DNA of 64,000 nucleotides from Rickettsiales bacterium (GTDB taxonomy: Bacteria; Pseudomonadota; Alphaproteobacteria; G027485855), in contig JAIXQD010000013.1 in assembly GCA_027485855.1 (NCBI GenBank), positions 35,762 to 99,761 on the forward strand. The letters are read 5' to 3'. Positions 35,649 to 44,116 of this stretch are shown here, one piece after another (the first letter of the stretch is position 1; every line of letters starts with the position of its first letter). The notes beneath the pieces were generated by a model that did no database searches, was not told the origin of the DNA, and saw only the letters and a program-made list of their open reading frames with translations. Position numbers and translations under genes: made by a program.

Positions 35649-36527
35649 TTAGGCTTTTTGCTCGGGCAAAGGAATAAATTCTTTATTGTCATGCGCAATG
35701 GTGGGGAAACGCTGCGCTTGCCAATCGGCTTTGGCTTGCGCAAGACGCTCAGGCGAGCTAGAGACAAAATTCCAATCGATATAACGCGGCTCTGCCAGTG
35801 GCTCGCCACCCAGCAGCATCAGCTGCGCTGGCTCTAACGCTTCAACCTTTATCGTTTCACCTTGCGCAAAAACGGGCATGCTCATGGGGATGATGATTGT
35901 ATCGCCAATGCGTAGCTTGCCTGAAATAAGGTAAAGCGCGCGCTCGCGATATTCGGGCGGCAAGGTAAAGTTGCTATCCGCAGGCATTTTCACCTCGACA
36001 TAAAAAAGTGGGCTATAGGTTTTAACCGGCGCTTCATAGCCATAGGCACGGCCGCAAATCAGCTTAAAATCGACGTTTTTAAAGGAGAATTCTGGCAGGC
36101 TGAGCGCTGCATGGTGATGAAACTCGGGCGGCATGTCTTCGCATTCTTTTGGCAGCGCGACCCAGCTTTGCAGCCCATGAATGCTGCGTGCTATTGCCCG
36201 CTCTTTTTCGCTACTGCGCTCGGAATGTGTGATGCCACGCCCCGCTGTCATCCAGTTGACCGCACCCGGCAAAATTTCCTGAGACGTGCCAAGCGAGTCG
36301 CGATGGAATATCTCGCCAGCAAATAAATAGGTCACGGTGGCAAGGCCAATATGCGGGTGCGGGCGCACATCCATGCCGTGCCCCGCGGCAAAATGGGCCG
36401 GCCCCATATGGTCAAGAAAAATAAATGGGCCAACCATACGCCGTTTGACATAAGGCAAGATACGGCGCACAGCAAAATCACCGAGGTCCTTTTCGCGTGA
36501 TGGAATGGTGATGTCGATTAGGCTCAT
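35649..36527 (-). CDS. Pirin family protein (bicupin)
   Basis: Protein of 292 residues. The N-terminal cupin has VGPFIFLDHMGPAHF, the metal-binding set VRPHPHIGLATVTYLFAGE, HRDSLG and GRGITHSERS. Pirins are iron-binding bicupins; some cleave quercetin and related aromatics with O2, others act as redox sensors. The ATG overlaps the stop of the LysR-PAS regulator (ATGA), so the regulator and pirin are one transcript and are likely functionally linked. Confidence 0.93.
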   Translation of the reverse strand: MSLIDITIPSREKDLGDFAVRRILPYVKRRMVGPFIFLDHMGPAHFAAGHGMDVRPHPHIGLATVTYLFAGEIFHRDSLGTSQEILPGAVNWMTAGRGITHSERSSEKERAIARSIHGLQSWVALPKECEDMPPEFHHHAALSLPEFSFKNVDFKLICGRAYGYEAPVKTYSPLFYVEVKMPADSNFTLPPEYRERALYLISGKLRIGDTIIIPMSMPVFAQGETIKVEALEPAQLMLLGGEPLAEPRYIDWNFVSSSPERLAQAKADWQAQRFPTIAHDNKEFIPLPEQKA

Positions 36528-37243
36528 TTTTTTCTCTTTTGCCGCTGTAGCTTTAGCAATGTAGATTTCATGTCGGCATTTTCATCGCGCAAGCGCGTGA
36601 GCTCGGTGCGAATTTGGAAAATTTCTGTTTTATCAATATGAATATTGACGAAGTGTTTGAAGTTTTTACGCTCATCCAGCATGGGAAAAAGTATAAGGGC
36701 AAGGTGACGCGGAACGCCACTTTGATCTGATTTTTGTGGATCAAAATATAGATCTTCAATCAGCGTATATTTTTTCTGCCGAAATATGTCGAGCAAATGA
36801 CAACGAATATCTTCGGGGATTTGTTCATCCTGAAGAATGTTAAATTTGCGCGGTTGCGCTAAATCAGTGATTTTCCAGTATTTAATCCATGCCTCATTTG
36901 CGCCGATGAGCCAGCCAAATTCGTCTGAAACATTGAGCGGCAAGGAAAAATCATTATACATAATATCAATAGGCTTGCCCTCATGTTTGGACGGCATAAG
37001 GGCACGATGCATTTCATCCAGCACTTTGCGCGCCTTGCGGATAAAAGATGCGCCTTGTTGAGTGAGGTGCACGCTACGATTATTGCGTTCGAACAAGGCA
37101 TAACCCAAATCTTCTTCCAGTTTTTTTAGCTCGCGCGAGAGATGCGGTTGTGCAATTGGAATTTTCCGAGCGGCTTTGGAGAAGCTGAGCTCCTCTGCGA
37201 CTGCGACGGCATAGCGCAAATGTTTGATTTCAACATTTTTCAT
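36524..37243 (-). CDS. Transcriptional regulator: LysR-type HTH joined to a PAS-like domain
   Basis: Protein of 239 residues from ATG 37243 (TTG at 37252 is an alternative). Residues 5-64 are a clear LysR winged HTH: LRYAVAVAEELSFSKAARK, AQPHLSRELKKLEEDLG, LFERNNRSVHLTQQG. The usual 200-residue substrate-binding domain is absent. Instead residues about 102-209 read like a PAS fold (GANEAWIKYWKITDL, RKFNILQDEQIPED, YFDPQ, LILFPMLDERKNFKHFVNIH), and the last 30 residues form a charged coiled coil. It is divergent from the isochorismatase/WrbA/Ohr operon and upstream of pirin, so it probably controls both in response to a redox or aromatic signal. Confidence 0.82.
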   Translation of the reverse strand: MKNVEIKHLRYAVAVAEELSFSKAARKIPIAQPHLSRELKKLEEDLGYALFERNNRSVHLTQQGASFIRKARKVLDEMHRALMPSKHEGKPIDIMYNDFSLPLNVSDEFGWLIGANEAWIKYWKITDLAQPRKFNILQDEQIPEDIRCHLLDIFRQKKYTLIEDLYFDPQKSDQSGVPRHLALILFPMLDERKNFKHFVNIHIDKTEIFQIRTELTRLRDENADMKSTLLKLQRQKRKK

Positions 37244-37258
37244 TTGTTGCAAGCCCAG

Positions 37259-37338
37259 TTTGGTTATACCAAATACGTATTAACATAAGACGGAGATACA
37301 GTATTTATTTTGTGATAAAACATACTATAAGGCTTATA
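37259..37338. promoter_or_regulatory. Cluster of inverted repeats between the LysR-PAS gene and the isochorismatase operon
   Basis: Three palindromes lie together: TTTGGT-TAT-ACCAAA at 37259-37273, AATACGTATT at 37272-37281 and TATAAG-G-CTTATA at 37326-37338. The first is 15 bases from the regulator's ATG and fits autoregulation; the third could control the divergent operon. TACTAT at 37323-37328 is a possible -10 for the plus-strand operon, overlapped by the third palindrome. Confidence 0.55.
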
Positions 37339-37484
37339 TTGTTCAATGATTATCTTTCTTGCAGAGTCTGTGTCTCAAGGCCATAATCATGCGGTTTAAG
37401 TATAACCCCTTCAGTGCAACCTCTTATGTAAACCAGTTAAATATAGCTCTATGGGCTTCGCACTTGGCAACGGAGATTAACACG

Positions 37485-38105
37485 ATGAAAAACCTGTTCA
37501 CCACCCAGAATGCCGCCATGCTTCTTATTGATCACCAACAAGGAACGATCAAGCTGGCTCGTAACATCGATTATGATTTACTCGTTGCCAATACCCGCGC
37601 ATTGGCGAGAACTGCGATTGCGGCCAAAATGCCGCTCATTTTAACCAGCAGTCAGGAAGATCAGTTTCAGGGTTTGCTTTTGGAAGATGTTCAAAAGATT
37701 GCCCCAGATGCTTATGCCAACCGCATTAAGCGCCCAGGTGTGGTCGATTGTTGGATGTATGCGCCATTTAAAGATGCTGTCGTTGCGACAGGCAAGAAGA
37801 AGCTGATTATGGCTGGTCTGACCAACGATGTTTGCATCGTTTATCCCGCTATTAGCGCGGTGGAAGATGGCTATGAGGTGCAAGTGGTTGCTGATGCTGG
37901 TGGCTCGCCCACACAAGTGGCCGATGAAACATCGCTGCGTCGCATGGAAAAGCATGGCGTGACGATTACGACAACCAACCAACTGATGGCTGAACTTGCC
38001 ACAGATTGGGCGAGTGATACTGGTAAGGCAATCCAATACATTATGTACGAAGAAAATCTCAAGCCACTGGTTGAAGCGCCGATTGGTAAGAAAGCCGCAG
38101 CATGA
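37485..38105 (+). CDS. Isochorismatase-fold cysteine hydrolase (YcaC-like)
   Basis: Protein of 206 residues: AAMLLIDHQQGTIKLARN with the catalytic Asp, NRIKRPGVVDCW with the Lys position, and the nucleophile Cys in LTNDVCIVYPAISAV. It resembles the YcaC group of unknown substrate. The start is ATG at 37485 with GGAG upstream; the frame is open further but lies over the palindromic region. It is the first gene of a long plus-strand operon and overlaps the next gene (ATGA). Confidence 0.88.
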   Translation: MKNLFTTQNAAMLLIDHQQGTIKLARNIDYDLLVANTRALARTAIAAKMPLILTSSQEDQFQGLLLEDVQKIAPDAYANRIKRPGVVDCWMYAPFKDAVVATGKKKLIMAGLTNDVCIVYPAISAVEDGYEVQVVADAGGSPTQVADETSLRRMEKHGVTITTTNQLMAELATDWASDTGKAIQYIMYEENLKPLVEAPIGKKAAA

Positions 38106-38536
38106 ATATCGCTATTGTTACCACCTTTGTTCAGGATTTTTTGGGCAAAGGGGACATGGTGGCAGCAGATGCCACGGCTCATGCAAAAATTCAGGGCATT
38201 ACGGGCCTTAAGCCTTCTGGCCCGATTGACGGGCTGGAAGAATATAAAGCTATTATTGCCGGCTTTGTTGATGCTTTTCCTGCGGTAGAGCCGCTTAAAA
38301 TTATCGATCAGTTTGCCTCGGCTGATGGGCGGCGTGTGGTAACGCGCTTTCACTCACGTCAAAAGCATGCGAAAGATTTTTTTGGCCTTCCCGCGACACA
38401 ACGTATAATTTTGTTTGATGAGACGCATGTGGCAACCGTTGAAAACGGCAAAATTGTGCAAAATATTGTGAGCGCCACAAACCTTGAATTTGAAATGCTG
38501 ATGGCGCCCATTCTCACCCCGATGATTTTAAAATAG
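38102..38536 (+). CDS. SnoaL-like/NTF2-fold protein
   Basis: Protein of 144 residues. The pattern GITGLKPSGPIDGLEEYKAI, FVDAFPAVEPLKIIDQFASA, GRRVVTRFHSRQKHAKDFFG fits the SnoaL polyketide-cyclase-like alpha+beta barrel (NTF2 superfamily). Members without a polyketide context often act in stress operons with unknown chemistry. It starts inside the stop of the isochorismatase gene. Confidence 0.75.
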   Translation: MNIAIVTTFVQDFLGKGDMVAADATAHAKIQGITGLKPSGPIDGLEEYKAIIAGFVDAFPAVEPLKIIDQFASADGRRVVTRFHSRQKHAKDFFGLPATQRIILFDETHVATVENGKIVQNIVSATNLEFEMLMAPILTPMILK

Positions 38537-38570
38537 CCTTTAACCTCACTAACCAAAGGACCTCTTACCC

Positions 38571-39155
38571 ATGACGAAAACCATCTCTATCGTTTATCAC
38601 AGCGGCTATGGACATACGGCAAAAGTGGCCGATGCCGTGGCCGAAGGCGCAAAATTGACCGGCGCAAATGTTCAGCTTCATGCGATTGATGCCGACGGCA
38701 ATTTAACCGATGCGGTCTGGAGCTCGCTTGATAGCTCTGATGTTATCATCATGGGCACACCCACCTATATGGGCGGGCCATCTTGGCAATTTAAAAAATT
38801 TGCTGACACCACTTCTAAGCGCTGGTTTTCACTGGCGTGGAAAAATAAAATCGCAGCTGGTTTTACCAACTCGGCAGGGCTTAGCGGCGATAAGCTTGCC
38901 ACCTTACAGCAAATTCATGTGCTTTCTATGCAGCACGGCATGATCTGGGTTGGTCAAGCAGAACCAGGGCCTATGCTTGATGGTACAAATGTCACCAGCA
39001 TTAATGACGTAAATCGTGTTGGCAGCTATTCGGGCCTTATGACGCAGGCTAACGCAAAGTCGGGCCCCGATATTATGCCGCCCGCAGGCGATATCGAGAC
39101 GGCTAAGCGTTTTGGTAAGCGCGTTGCAGAAATTGCTTCTAAGTTTATTGCTTAA
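38571..39155 (+). CDS. WrbA-like flavodoxin-fold NAD(P)H:quinone oxidoreductase
   Basis: Protein of 194 residues opening SIVYHSGYGHTAKVADAVAE (FMN phosphate loop), then IIMGTPTYMGGPSWQFKKFA and AAGFTNSAGLSGDKLATLQQ. These match the WrbA/flavodoxin-like group, which reduces quinones by two electrons and so avoids radical formation. It fits the redox theme of the operon. AAAGGACC lies upstream of the ATG. Confidence 0.88.
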   Translation: MTKTISIVYHSGYGHTAKVADAVAEGAKLTGANVQLHAIDADGNLTDAVWSSLDSSDVIIMGTPTYMGGPSWQFKKFADTTSKRWFSLAWKNKIAAGFTNSAGLSGDKLATLQQIHVLSMQHGMIWVGQAEPGPMLDGTNVTSINDVNRVGSYSGLMTQANAKSGPDIMPPAGDIETAKRFGKRVAEIASKFIA

Positions 39156-39177
39156 TCATCAACCACGGAGACAAACA

Positions 39178-39840
39178 ATGGCTAAAGCATCACCAACACC
39201 CGGTAAAACACTGCTCAACCCCACCAACCACACGCTGATTATGATTGACCATCAATCGCAAATGGCCTTTGCCACCAAATCGATTGATGCGGTGAATTTG
39301 CGCAATAACGCCGGGTTGGTTGCATCGGCTGCAAAAGAGTTTAATGTGGCGACCATTCTTACCACGGTTGCTGAAAAAACTTTCTCTGGCCCCATTTTTA
39401 ATGAGATCAAAGAAGTGTTCCCAAACGAGGACATCATTGATCGCACCACCATGAACACCTGGGAAGATGGCCGCATCACGGACAAGGTGAACAAATTTGG
39501 CAAAGAAAAAATTGTCATTTGCGGCTTATGGACCAGCGTATGCATTGTTGGCCCAACGCTTTCTGCCATTGATCAGGGCTTTGAGGTTTATTTCATTGCT
39601 GATGCGTGCGGCGATGTCTCCACCGAAGCGCATGAGCGTGCGTGCGAGCGCATGATTCAAGCCGGTTGCCGCCCCATGACCAGCTTGCAATATATTCTTG
39701 AGCTGCAACGCGATTGGGCGCGCGCCGAAACCTATAACCAAACTGTGGCTAACTCCATTAAGTTTGGTGGCGCCTATGGTCTTGGCCTGATTTATGCCAA
39801 AACCATGTTTGGTGGCCATGAAGGTAAGAGCGCAGCCTAA
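39178..39840 (+). CDS. Second isochorismatase-fold cysteine hydrolase (YcaC-like)
   Basis: Protein of 220 residues with TLIMIDHQSQMAFATKS and the Cys in GLWTSVCIVGPTLSAID. It is more distant from the first copy at 37485 than a recent duplicate would be, so the two probably have different substrates. The start is ATG at 39178 after CACGGAGACAAACA; an upstream start would overlap the flavoprotein gene. Confidence 0.87.
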   Translation: MAKASPTPGKTLLNPTNHTLIMIDHQSQMAFATKSIDAVNLRNNAGLVASAAKEFNVATILTTVAEKTFSGPIFNEIKEVFPNEDIIDRTTMNTWEDGRITDKVNKFGKEKIVICGLWTSVCIVGPTLSAIDQGFEVYFIADACGDVSTEAHERACERMIQAGCRPMTSLQYILELQRDWARAETYNQTVANSIKFGGAYGLGLIYAKTMFGGHEGKSAA

Positions 39841-39862
39841 ATCTAACAATCAGGAGTAGCTG

Positions 39863-40297
39863 ATGAAAACACTTTATACAGCACATGCCGCTGCTAAAGG
39901 CGGTCGTAATGGTCATAGCCAAACAGCCGATGGTAAATTATCGTTTGAATTGGCAACACCCGGTGCGCCAACTTCTAAGGTGGGCGCCACCAACCCAGAA
40001 GAGCTGTTTGCTTGTGGCTATTCAGCCTGCTTTGGCAGTGCGCTTGAATATGTGGCAGGCCAGCAGAAAATCTCTGTGGCCGACGCAGAAGTGAAGGCGG
40101 ATGTCAGCCTCAATCAAAGCGAAAGCGGTTTTTCGATTAGCGTTACGCTTGATGTCTCCATCCCCAGCTTGGATGCGTTAACGGCGCAAAAACTGGTTGA
40201 GGCCGCGCATCAGGTTTGCCCCTATTCTAAGGCCACACGCGGTAATATTGAGGTAACATTGCGGGCCAATAACCAGCCTGTTGCCAAAGCCGCATAA
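39863..40297 (+). CDS. Organic hydroperoxide resistance protein (Ohr)
   Basis: Protein of 144 residues. It has the Ohr features LYTAHAAAKGGRNGHS, NPEELFACGYSACFGSALEY with the peroxidatic Cys, and AHQVCPYSKATRGNIEV with the resolving Cys. Ohr reduces organic hydroperoxides with lipoylated partners. A CAGGAG Shine-Dalgarno precedes the ATG. No ohrR-type MarR gene is adjacent; the LysR-PAS protein is the nearest regulator. Confidence 0.93.
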   Translation: MKTLYTAHAAAKGGRNGHSQTADGKLSFELATPGAPTSKVGATNPEELFACGYSACFGSALEYVAGQQKISVADAEVKADVSLNQSESGFSISVTLDVSIPSLDALTAQKLVEAAHQVCPYSKATRGNIEVTLRANNQPVAKAA

Positions 40298-40322
40298 TCA
40301 TAACTCGGAAGGAATAATAACC

Positions 40323-40757
40323 ATGATAACCACGCAAGATACCTTAGACATACTTAACCTTTGCGCCAAATATTATGTTTGCACCGATGAAAAAGATGTC
40401 GATGGCTTTATGGCCTGCTGGGCCGATGACCAGCCCATTATGTTTGAAAGCCCCTTTGGCAATTTCGACAACAGAGATGCTTTGCGCGCTTTCGAAGACG
40501 AGCATGTGCATCGTGGCATGGCCATTGGTAAGCGCCATGTGCTGTCTAATCCGGTGATTGAAGCAGGCGAAAATGCCAGCACGGCCTATGTCACCTCTTA
40601 TATGGTGGTGCTTGATGTGGATAATATTCCTACCATCATTGCCACAGGCATTTACCGTCGCAGCAAGGTGGTTAAAACCGCACAAGGCTGGAAGTTTGTG
40701 CACCGTAAGCTCGATATTGACCCCGGCTTTATGAAACTTATGCAAAAAGCGGCCTAA
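40323..40757 (+). CDS. SnoaL-like/NTF2-fold protein, second copy
   Basis: Protein of 144 residues: TLDILNLCAKYYVCTDEKDV, GFMACWADDQPIMFESPFGN, RHVLSNPVIEAG and GWKFVHRKLDIDPGF, a typical SnoaL_4/NTF2 pattern. The start is ATG at 40323 with GGAAGGA upstream. It shares no close similarity with the 38102 gene. Substrate unknown. Confidence 0.8.
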   Translation: MITTQDTLDILNLCAKYYVCTDEKDVDGFMACWADDQPIMFESPFGNFDNRDALRAFEDEHVHRGMAIGKRHVLSNPVIEAGENASTAYVTSYMVVLDVDNIPTIIATGIYRRSKVVKTAQGWKFVHRKLDIDPGFMKLMQKAA

Positions 40758-40798
40758 GGCTGCAATAGGGAGCTGAGGCAAAATCTCAGCGTTTTCTT

Positions 40799-42754
40799 AT
40801 GGCCGAGATAACGCGCAGAGATTTTATCAAAACATCGGCACTGCTGAGCGCCGGATTAATGGCCGGAGGAGTGCCGATGAGTGCCCTTGCATCAATCAAT
40901 AAAACGCCTGATATCATTCTGCGTGGTGGCAAGTTCACCACGCTGGATGCGGCCAATCCCAATGCTACCGCCGTTGCTATGGCTGATGGTTTATTCATTG
41001 GCGTAGGCAGCGATGACGACATCATGAAGCTTGCCGGCAGCGGCACCAAGGTGATTGATCTTAAGGGCAAGCGCATTATTCCTGGGCTTAATGATTCACA
41101 CACGCATCTTATTCGCGGTGGGCTTAATTACCTTATGGAGCTGCGCTGGGACGGGGTGCAAAGCATTGCCACAGCCCTAGACATGCTTAAGGCGCAAGTG
41201 GCCATTACGCCGCCGCCGCAATGGGTGCGTGTGGTGGGCGGTTTCACCGACCATCAATTTGCTGAAAAGCGCCTGCCGACATTAGCCGAAATAAACGCCA
41301 TTGCCCCTGAAACGCCGGTGTTTATTTTGCATCTTTATGATCGCGCCATTCTTAACCAAGCAGCACTGCGCGCTGTGGGCTACACCAAAGATACGCCCAA
41401 CCCACCGGGGGGTGAAATTCAGCGTGATGCCAGCGGCAACCCCACGGGCCTGCTCATTGCGCGCCCCAATGCGCTCATTCTTTACGCCACACTGGCTAAG
41501 GGCCCAAAGCTAAGCCCCGACGACCAAGTTATATCGACGCGGCATTATATGCGCGAGCTGAACCGTCTGGGCATTACCTCGGTGATTGATGCGGGCGGTG
41601 GCTTTCAGAATTACCCTGATGATTATCAAACCATCCAAAAACTAGCCACAGAAAATAAGCTTACCGTGCGCATTGCCTATAATCTGTTCACTCAGAATAA
41701 AGGCAAAGAGCTGGAAGATTTTCAAGGCTGGACAAAACTGGTCAAGCCCGGCCAAGGCGATGCCATGTATCGCCATAATGGCGCCGGCGAGATGCTGGTT
41801 TTTTCTGCCGCTGACTTTGAAGATTTCCGTGAACCACGCCCCGATTTATCACCGACCTTGGAAGACGAGCTCTATGCCGTCACCAAGCATCTGGCCGAAA
41901 ACCGCTGGCCGTTCCGCATTCATGGCACTTACGATGAATCCATCTCGCGCTTTCTTGATGTGTTTGAGCGCGTAAACGCCGAGGTGCCGTTCAATGGGCT
42001 GCACTGGCTGATTGATCACGCCGAGACTATCAGCCAGCGCAATATTGACCGCGTTAAAGCACTGGGCGGCGGCATTGCCATTCAGCACCGTATGGCTTAT
42101 CAGGGCGAAGAATTTGTTGCGCGCTACGGCCAGAAAGCCGCCGAAGCAACGCCGCCCGTTGCGCACATGTTAGCAGCGGGCGTGCCGGTGGGCATGGGCA
42201 CCGATGCCACACGTGTGGCCAGCTATAATCCGTGGGTGGGCATTTATTGGCTGGTCACGGGCAAAACGGTGGGCGGCATGCGGCTTTATGCGCCGCAAAA
42301 CCGTCTCACGCGTGACATGGCGCTTAGGCTTTACACTGAAGGTTCGGCTTGGTTCTCGACTGAGAATGGCAAAAAGGGCGCCATTAAAGTGGGCCAATAT
42401 GCCGACCTTGCCGCACTCGACCGCGATATGATGAGCGTTGCAGAAGATGAGTTAAAAGATATTCGTGCGGTGCTCACCATTGTGGGCGGTAAAATTGTTT
42501 ATGCCGATGCCGATTTTGCCTCCCTTGCGCCGCCTGTTTTGCCCATCTCGCCCGATTGGTCGCCCGTTAAAAAATTTGGCGGCTACCAACATGCAGATGC
42601 CATATTGTCGCACACGGCAATGGCCGCGGCTTGTGGTTGCAGCAAGGGGTGCACGGTGCATGGCCATGCGCATGGCAAAGCCTATAGCAGTACTGTGCCA
42701 ACCACCGATTTGCAAACTTTCTGGGGTGCCCTTGGCTGTGCGTGTTTTGCTTAA
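40799..42754 (+). CDS. Tat-exported amidohydrolase (YtcJ-like) with a Cys/His-rich tail
   Basis: Protein of 651 residues. The N-terminus TRRDFIKTSALLSAGLMAGG is a twin-arginine signal. The body is an amidohydrolase of the Amidohydro_3 group: GKRIIPGLNDSHTHLIRGGL with the metal-binding His-x-His, further His and Asp in LHWLIDHAETIS and VPVGMGTDATRVASYNPW. The end departs from the family: ACGCSKGCTVHGHAHGK and, after about 19 residues, GALGCACFA, a possible metal site. A hydrolase folded and metal-loaded before export is consistent with the Tat signal. The substrate is unknown. Confidence 0.88.
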   Translation: MAEITRRDFIKTSALLSAGLMAGGVPMSALASINKTPDIILRGGKFTTLDAANPNATAVAMADGLFIGVGSDDDIMKLAGSGTKVIDLKGKRIIPGLNDSHTHLIRGGLNYLMELRWDGVQSIATALDMLKAQVAITPPPQWVRVVGGFTDHQFAEKRLPTLAEINAIAPETPVFILHLYDRAILNQAALRAVGYTKDTPNPPGGEIQRDASGNPTGLLIARPNALILYATLAKGPKLSPDDQVISTRHYMRELNRLGITSVIDAGGGFQNYPDDYQTIQKLATENKLTVRIAYNLFTQNKGKELEDFQGWTKLVKPGQGDAMYRHNGAGEMLVFSAADFEDFREPRPDLSPTLEDELYAVTKHLAENRWPFRIHGTYDESISRFLDVFERVNAEVPFNGLHWLIDHAETISQRNIDRVKALGGGIAIQHRMAYQGEEFVARYGQKAAEATPPVAHMLAAGVPVGMGTDATRVASYNPWVGIYWLVTGKTVGGMRLYAPQNRLTRDMALRLYTEGSAWFSTENGKKGAIKVGQYADLAALDRDMMSVAEDELKDIRAVLTIVGGKIVYADADFASLAPPVLPISPDWSPVKKFGGYQHADAILSHTAMAAACGCSKGCTVHGHAHGKAYSSTVPTTDLQTFWGALGCACFA

Positions 42755-42770
42755 TAAAAGGATAGTTGTC

Positions 42771-42974
42771 ATGCCATATGTCAACGTACAAGTCATCAAA
42801 GGTGCAAGCCGCGAGCAGAAAAAGAAAATCGTCGAAGAAATGACGAAAACCCTTGTAACCGTTTTAGGAAAAAAGGCGGAACATATCCACATTGTTCTCC
42901 AAGAAATTGAAGCAGATGATTGGGGGTTTTCTGGTATGTTGACTTCAGATTATTTAGCTAGTGCTAAGGAATAG
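42771..42974 (+). CDS. 4-oxalocrotonate tautomerase family protein
   Basis: Protein of 67 residues: MPYVNVQVIKGASREQKKKI, with the catalytic Pro at position 2 after Met removal, then VEEMTKTLVTVLGKKAEHIH and the end WGFSG. These are standard for the small tautomerases that isomerise enols of aromatic ring-cleavage products. AAAGGATA precedes the ATG. Confidence 0.92.
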   Translation: MPYVNVQVIKGASREQKKKIVEEMTKTLVTVLGKKAEHIHIVLQEIEADDWGFSGMLTSDYLASAKE

Positions 42975-42975
42975 A

Positions 42976-43662
42976 ATGCGTCACAGCACCCTGTTAAGCC
43001 TCACTGCCATCGCCGGATTTATTGACACTGTCACCTTTATGAGTGTGGGCGGGCTGTTTGCCGCACATGTTACGGGCAATTTTGTGGTGTTTGGTGCCTC
43101 ACTGGCAAGCAGCCCCACGGAGCATGATTACCTTAAACTGATTGCTTTTCCGGTGTTTGTTATTGCCGTGATGCTGGGCGCGGCTCTTTTTGGTGCAACA
43201 CGTAGCAAAAAATTTGGCGGTCTTGCCTTGCTGTTAATGCTGCAGGCGCTGATGTTTGCTGCGGTGGCGGCCTGTGCCTATTACATTCCTGATAAAGTTC
43301 CGCTGGCTTACCTTGCGCTGGCGCTGGTGGCTGCCATGGGTTTGCAAAATTCTCTGCACCGCTATGTTGCGGGGCCAATGACCACCGTAATGACTGGCAC
43401 TGTGATGAACTGGTCAGCGGCTAAAGCAGAACAGCTGTTTAAATTGCCAGCGCCTGAGGTTAAAACGCCAGCCGCAAAACCGATGGGCAAACCAACCGCC
43501 AAACCGATGACAGGCTGGATGATTGTTGCTTTCGCGTTTGGCTGCGCTTGTGCTGGTTTTGTCACCCATGCGCTGGGGCTTGCTGCCAGTGCGATTCCGG
43601 CTGTGTTGCTGCTGGTGCTCAGCCTTTCAGAAATGTCACAGCAAAGCGAGCCCGCAAAATGA
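42976..43662 (+). CDS. DUF1275 (YoaK-type) membrane protein
   Basis: Protein of 228 residues with six likely membrane spans. Family marks are AIAGFIDTVTFMSVGGLFAA, HVTGNFVVFGASLA and the conserved GLQNSLHRYVAGPMTTVMTG. The central loop carries a PAAKPMGKPTAKPMT repeat. Function unknown in the family. The start is ATG at 42976, six bases after AAGGA. Confidence 0.9.
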   Translation: MRHSTLLSLTAIAGFIDTVTFMSVGGLFAAHVTGNFVVFGASLASSPTEHDYLKLIAFPVFVIAVMLGAALFGATRSKKFGGLALLLMLQALMFAAVAACAYYIPDKVPLAYLALALVAAMGLQNSLHRYVAGPMTTVMTGTVMNWSAAKAEQLFKLPAPEVKTPAAKPMGKPTAKPMTGWMIVAFAFGCACAGFVTHALGLAASAIPAVLLLVLSLSEMSQQSEPAK

Positions 43663-43883
43663 AAGCGCTGATTGGAGTTCTGCTTGCCTTCGTTATAGGT
43701 GCATTTTGTCGTTATGCGGGCATACCATCACCAGCACCGCCCGTGCTTGAAGGGGCCTTATTGGTTTTGGCCATGACCATAGGCTTTATGATTGCCGATA
43801 AAATCTGCAAACGCCGCTCGACCACAAAGCATCTTTGTGGTGGTCCCACGGGTAAGCCGCACAGCCAAAGGGAGCAAGACTAA
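43659..43883 (+). CDS. XapX-domain small membrane protein 1
   Basis: Protein of 74 residues starting in the DUF1275 stop (ATGA). It has MKALIGVLLAFVIGAFCRYA, GIPSPAPPVLEGALLVLAMT and GFMIADKI, the XapX pattern of two short spans with a Pro-rich turn. XapX function is unknown; the genes are often found with DUF1275, DoxX or LysR-controlled stress genes. It is followed at once by a second copy. Confidence 0.85.
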   Translation: MKALIGVLLAFVIGAFCRYAGIPSPAPPVLEGALLVLAMTIGFMIADKICKRRSTTKHLCGGPTGKPHSQREQD

Positions 43884-44116
43884 TGGAGATGCTGCTTATC
43901 GGGATTGCGCTTGGGCTGACTATCGGCTTTTGCTGCCGCTGGTTTGATATCCCGCTGCCTTCGCCACCCAATTTGGTTGGCGCATTATTAGTTGTGGCCA
44001 TGACTTTGGGGTTTGTCTCGGCAGATTATATTTTGCAACTTGCCCCACCTAACTCACTGGCCAATTCACAAGCCAGCACACAAGCCAATACACAAGAAAG
44101 CCCAACACATGAATGA
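43883..44116 (+). CDS. XapX-domain small membrane protein 2
   Basis: Protein of 77 residues, overlapping the stop of the first copy (TAATG). Same pattern: IGIALGLTIGFCCRWFDIPL, PSPPNLVGALLVVAMTLGFV. The tail is rich in Ser, Gln, Thr and Asn. Two XapX proteins in tandem suggest a heteromeric membrane unit. Confidence 0.85.
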   Translation: MEMLLIGIALGLTIGFCCRWFDIPLPSPPNLVGALLVVAMTLGFVSADYILQLAPPNSLANSQASTQANTQESPTHE

